From contig CAZNTU010000217.1 in assembly GCA_964575975.1 (NCBI GenBank), forward strand, positions 1 to 9,611: 9,611 bases of DNA. Direction: 5' to 3'. This stretch comes from G963674505 sp964575975. GTDB taxonomy: Bacteria > Desulfobacterota > Desulfobacteria > Desulfobacterales > SKZT01. Position 1 is the first letter of the stretch. Each line of letters starts with the position of its first letter. This document shows positions 8,519 through 9,611 of the stretch, in pieces. The notes beneath the pieces are model-generated. The model saw nothing but the letters and a program-made list of their open reading frames with translations, was not told the origin of the DNA and did no database searches. The position numbers and the translations under genes were made by a program.

Positions 8519-8558
8519 GTCGGGCACCCTTCCTGTCTCGATCAAGGATTGGGCCGAC
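8519..8558 (-). ncRNA. Compound hairpin between loaP and the synthase gene; candidate antiterminator recognition element
   Basis: On the transcript GTCGG (8558-8554) pairs with CCGAC (8523-8519), CCC (8553-8551) with GGG (8529-8527), and TCCT (8548-8545) with AGGA (8534-8531). This gives 12 base pairs in three blocks separated by small internal loops (3' TGC; AA opposite A) and closed by a 10-nt loop. No U-tract follows, so it is not an intrinsic terminator. LoaP is known to act on RNA hairpins in the leaders of its target operons. This element, between loaP and the synthase start, is a candidate of that kind. The pairing is seen in the sequence; the function is inferred. Confidence 0.45.
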
Positions 8559-8582
8559 CGACCGCTTTGGGGAAGGCGCTGC

Positions 8583-9125
8583 TCAAGCGTTGACGGTAGT
8601 TCGTTTCGGATCGACTACTTCCAAACCCACCGCCACGCGTATGCTTCTGTTCAGCAACTCGATCTCGAGCATGGCCTTGCGTTTGCGTTTGTCGATATAT
8701 AAAACTTTGCCGGCTATGTCTTTCAGAGGTCCACCATTGATCACCACGGTCCGATCCTTGTCTACTATGGCCTGGGAGGCCTTCATCAATCCCGTCGGTC
8801 CGGTGAGCTTCATCAGCAACTCCATTTCATGCCCTCCGATCGCGGCAAACTCGTTATCGAACAGTACGGGGTGCAACCGGTCGTTCAGGTGGGAATTTCG
8901 GAGTACAACAAGAATCGCTTCGATTTCTCTGTGAATAAAAATATAGCCGGGAAAAAGAGGCCTGACGACCTTCTGGTAAACGCCTTTAAACCTGTAAAAC
9001 AATTCCCTGCGAGGAAGATAAAGGTCGTATCGGTTTTTTGTCAGGTTCTCGATTTCCTCTTTAATTCTTGTTTCCCTGCCGGATTGCGTAGAGAGCGCAT
9101 ACCAGTTTTCGAAATCTGATTCCAA
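8583..9125 (-). CDS. loaP: LoaP-type NusG paralogue, transcription antiterminator
   Basis: 180 aa, about the length of NusG-family proteins. The N-terminal NGN domain starts at WYALSTQSGRETRI (residues 8-21) and contains the family segment RPLFPGYIFI (55-64). A C-terminal KOW domain covers ~125-172, with VVINGGPLKDIAGKV as its core. NusG paralogues of the LoaP/RfaH type bind RNA polymerase and let it pass terminators in chosen operons. LoaP in particular is associated with long antibiotic operons of Firmicutes. The start is a TTG preceded by a G-rich Shine-Dalgarno; no ATG fits the homology start. It lies directly upstream of, and co-directional with, the synthase gene. It looks AT-richer than the synthase. 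A housekeeping NusG is unlikely given the context (no secE, rplK or rplA), and the assignment to LoaP rather than another NusG paralogue is by similarity and context. Confidence 0.87.
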   Translation of the reverse strand: MESDFENWYALSTQSGRETRIKEEIENLTKNRYDLYLPRRELFYRFKGVYQKVVRPLFPGYIFIHREIEAILVVLRNSHLNDRLHPVLFDNEFAAIGGHEMELLMKLTGPTGLMKASQAIVDKDRTVVINGGPLKDIAGKVLYIDKRKRKAMLEIELLNRSIRVAVGLEVVDPKRTTVNA

Positions 9126-9130
9126 CGCGG

Positions 9131-9137
9131 TTCCCCC
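9131..9137 (-). promoter_or_regulatory. Ribosome binding site deciding the TTG start of loaP
   Basis: GGGGGAA on the minus strand sits 5 nt upstream of the TTG at 9125-9123. The frame stays open further upstream but has no recognisable start with a ribosome site nearby, and the NusG homology begins only seven residues after this TTG. A TTG start would keep expression of the regulator modest. Confidence 0.6.
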
Positions 9138-9280
9138 GTTTGAATTGGATTGAGTAAATATTGACGGACAAGCGCGCGAAGAATTGCTCGACGTAACTGA
9201 CCCGGAATCGTGAAGTTGTCGCGAGCAAAAAAATCTCTGTTTTTAGGGCGAGTGTTCGGAATAGAGGAAGGTTGTCCGTT

Positions 9281-9339
9281 AACCCGCCATCCTAAGCGAA
9301 GCCCAACCTTTTTCGCGTTCGTTTTTCCGGATGGCGGTT
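9281..9339 (-). repeat. Inverted repeat / hairpin in the loaP leader (11-bp outer stem)
   Basis: On the minus strand AACCGCCATCC (9339-9329) pairs with GGATGGCGGGTT (9292-9281), giving 11 base pairs with one bulged G. Inside the loop GCGAA (9316-9312) pairs with TTCGC (9300-9296), forming a nested 5-bp stem. No T-run follows directly on either strand, so a simple terminator is unlikely. The repeat is a structured RNA element or a protein-binding dyad of unknown role. Confidence 0.55.
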
Positions 9340-9367
9340 GTCGTATTGCTATCCAAGTGGGCGCACC

Positions 9368-9386
9368 ATCTGCACTGTAGGCAGAT
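9368..9386 (-). repeat. Small perfect inverted repeat in the loaP leader
   Basis: ATCTGC and GCAGAT, perfect 6-bp arms around a 7-nt loop (CTACAGT on the minus strand). It could be a short RNA hairpin or an operator half-site pair. It is short enough to occur by chance, but it stands next to two longer stems. Confidence 0.35.
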
Positions 9387-9398
9387 TGGGGCCCTATA

Positions 9399-9426
9399 TG
9401 TCAGGTAACGTCACATACCAATGACA
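9399..9426 (-). repeat. Bulged hairpin in the loaP leader
   Basis: On the minus strand TGTCA (9426-9422) pairs with TGACA (9403-9399) and GGTA (9419-9416) with TACC (9407-9404). This makes 9 base pairs with a two-nucleotide bulge on one side and an 8-nt loop. It lies some 60-90 nt downstream of the promoter-like site, so it would be near the 5' part of the loaP transcript. Confidence 0.4.
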
Positions 9427-9488
9427 GGTTGCAAGCCGTAAGGCACTGCTAATATTCTTTACCTAATAAATCTATATTCGCAATCTCC

Positions 9489-9515
9489 AATATATCGAGA
9501 GGGATTCGATGTCAA
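9489..9515 (-). promoter_or_regulatory. Putative sigma-A-type promoter for loaP and the synthase operon
   Basis: A perfect -35 box TTGACA (9515-9510) is followed after 15 nt by TATATT (9494-9489), five of six matches to the -10 consensus. Alternatively, after 17 nt comes the poorer TATTGG. The short spacer weakens the call. A small dyad, ATCGA/TCGAT, lies between the boxes (arms 9511-9507 and 9499-9495) and could be an operator. The site sits about 40 nt after the stop of the upstream partial gene and about 360 nt before loaP. Confidence 0.45.
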
Positions 9516-9556
9516 TCTTTTTTTATGAAAGGCTAAAAATATTTCTTTCGAATTGC

Positions 9557-9611
9557 TCAGCCCATGCCGCCCGCGCAGCCGCTGGGAGATGTCCCGAATC
9601 GTTTTTTGAAG
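9557..9611 (-). CDS. C-terminal tail of a probable AraC-family transcriptional regulator (partial)
   Basis: Read on the minus strand from 9610, 17 codons end at a TGA (9559-9557). They begin FKKRFGTSPS, which matches the end of the AraC/XylS helix-turn-helix region, usually written F(K/R)+xFGxSPxxYR. The last residues (GCAGGMG) diverge from the common EYR ending. Only this tail is in the window, so the assignment rests on about ten residues. If correct, a pathway-specific or neighbouring regulator precedes loaP in the same direction. Confidence 0.45.
   Translation of the reverse strand, partial: FKKRFGTSPSGCAGGMG

Larger units (their letters stand above)
9126..9556 (-). other. Long gene-free leader upstream of loaP
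   Basis: These 431 nt contain no convincing gene on either strand. They are AT-richer than the synthase. They hold a promoter-like site near the upstream end, three potential stem-loops (9399-9426, 9368-9386, 9281-9339) and a run of seven T on the transcript strand (9233-9227). If transcription starts just after the -10 box, the untranslated leader of loaP would be about 350 nt, long enough for RNA-level control. No known riboswitch class was recognised. Confidence 0.6.

Noticed and set aside
8054..8545. 163-codon minus-strand frame beginning upstream of the synthase
   Set aside because: It is in a different frame from ACP1 and the KS start, which overlap it and match known families; its Arg-rich composition is typical of a shifted frame.
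8519..8558. Intrinsic terminator between loaP and the synthase
   Set aside because: The hairpin is real on paper, but no T-run follows it on the minus strand and no matching one on the plus strand.
9552..9607. Plus-strand terminator formed by GGGA/TCCC and the T6 run near the right edge
   Set aside because: The stem is only four base pairs, the T-run is 6 nt away, and there is no plus-strand gene for it to end; the T-run is the AAA AAA lysine codons of the partial minus-strand gene.
1..9611. CRISPR array, insertion sequence, tRNA or rRNA
   Set aside because: No regularly spaced direct repeats, no transposase-like frame, no terminal inverted repeats and no cloverleaf-like segment were seen on either strand.

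Overview
The window holds the start of a biosynthetic operon read entirely on the minus strand, running from high to low coordinates. In transcription order it contains: the last 17 codons of what looks like an AraC-family regulator (9611-9557); about 430 nt without a gene that carries a promoter-like site and three potential RNA hairpins (9556-9126); a NusG-paralogue antiterminator of the LoaP type (9125-8583); a 122-nt intergenic segment with a compound hairpin (8582-8461); and a giant hybrid polyketide synthase / nonribosomal peptide synthetase gene (8460 to beyond base 1). I read that gene through as one uninterrupted frame of 2,820 codons with no stop or frameshift. It is cut by the left edge inside its adenylation domain.

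The domain order visible in the synthase is ACP-KS-AT-DH-KR-ACP-Cy-A. The KS, AT and KR catalytic residues are present, and the AT has the HAFH motif of malonyl-CoA-specific domains. The KR is B-type (LDD), and no enoylreductase is present. The condensation-like domain has the DxxxxDxxS signature of heterocyclisation domains. The nine specificity positions visible in the A domain read D-L-Y-N-L-S-L-I-W, the classic cysteine code. The predicted chemistry is: an acyl starter on the N-terminal ACP, one malonyl extension, ketoreduction and probable dehydration to an alpha,beta-unsaturated acyl chain, then condensation with cysteine and cyclisation to a thiazoline. Later steps (PCP, possible oxidase, further modules, release) lie outside the window.

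The regulatory layout is the least ordinary part. A dedicated antiterminator sits immediately upstream of a very long operon, where a processive antiterminator would be needed. A strong compound hairpin without a U-tract lies between the two genes and is a candidate recognition element. The region upstream of loaP is itself long and foldable. LoaP-type NusG paralogues are best known from Firmicutes biosynthetic clusters. Together with a TTGACA -35 box, purine-rich Shine-Dalgarno sites and a TTG start, they suggest a fairly GC-rich member of the Bacilli or a related Firmicute (Paenibacillus/Cohnella-like). This taxonomic guess is an inference, not a demonstrated fact. The synthase gene looks clearly more GC-rich than loaP and the leader. 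There is no sign of a gene on the plus strand: the long plus-strand open frames are antisense shadows of the synthase.
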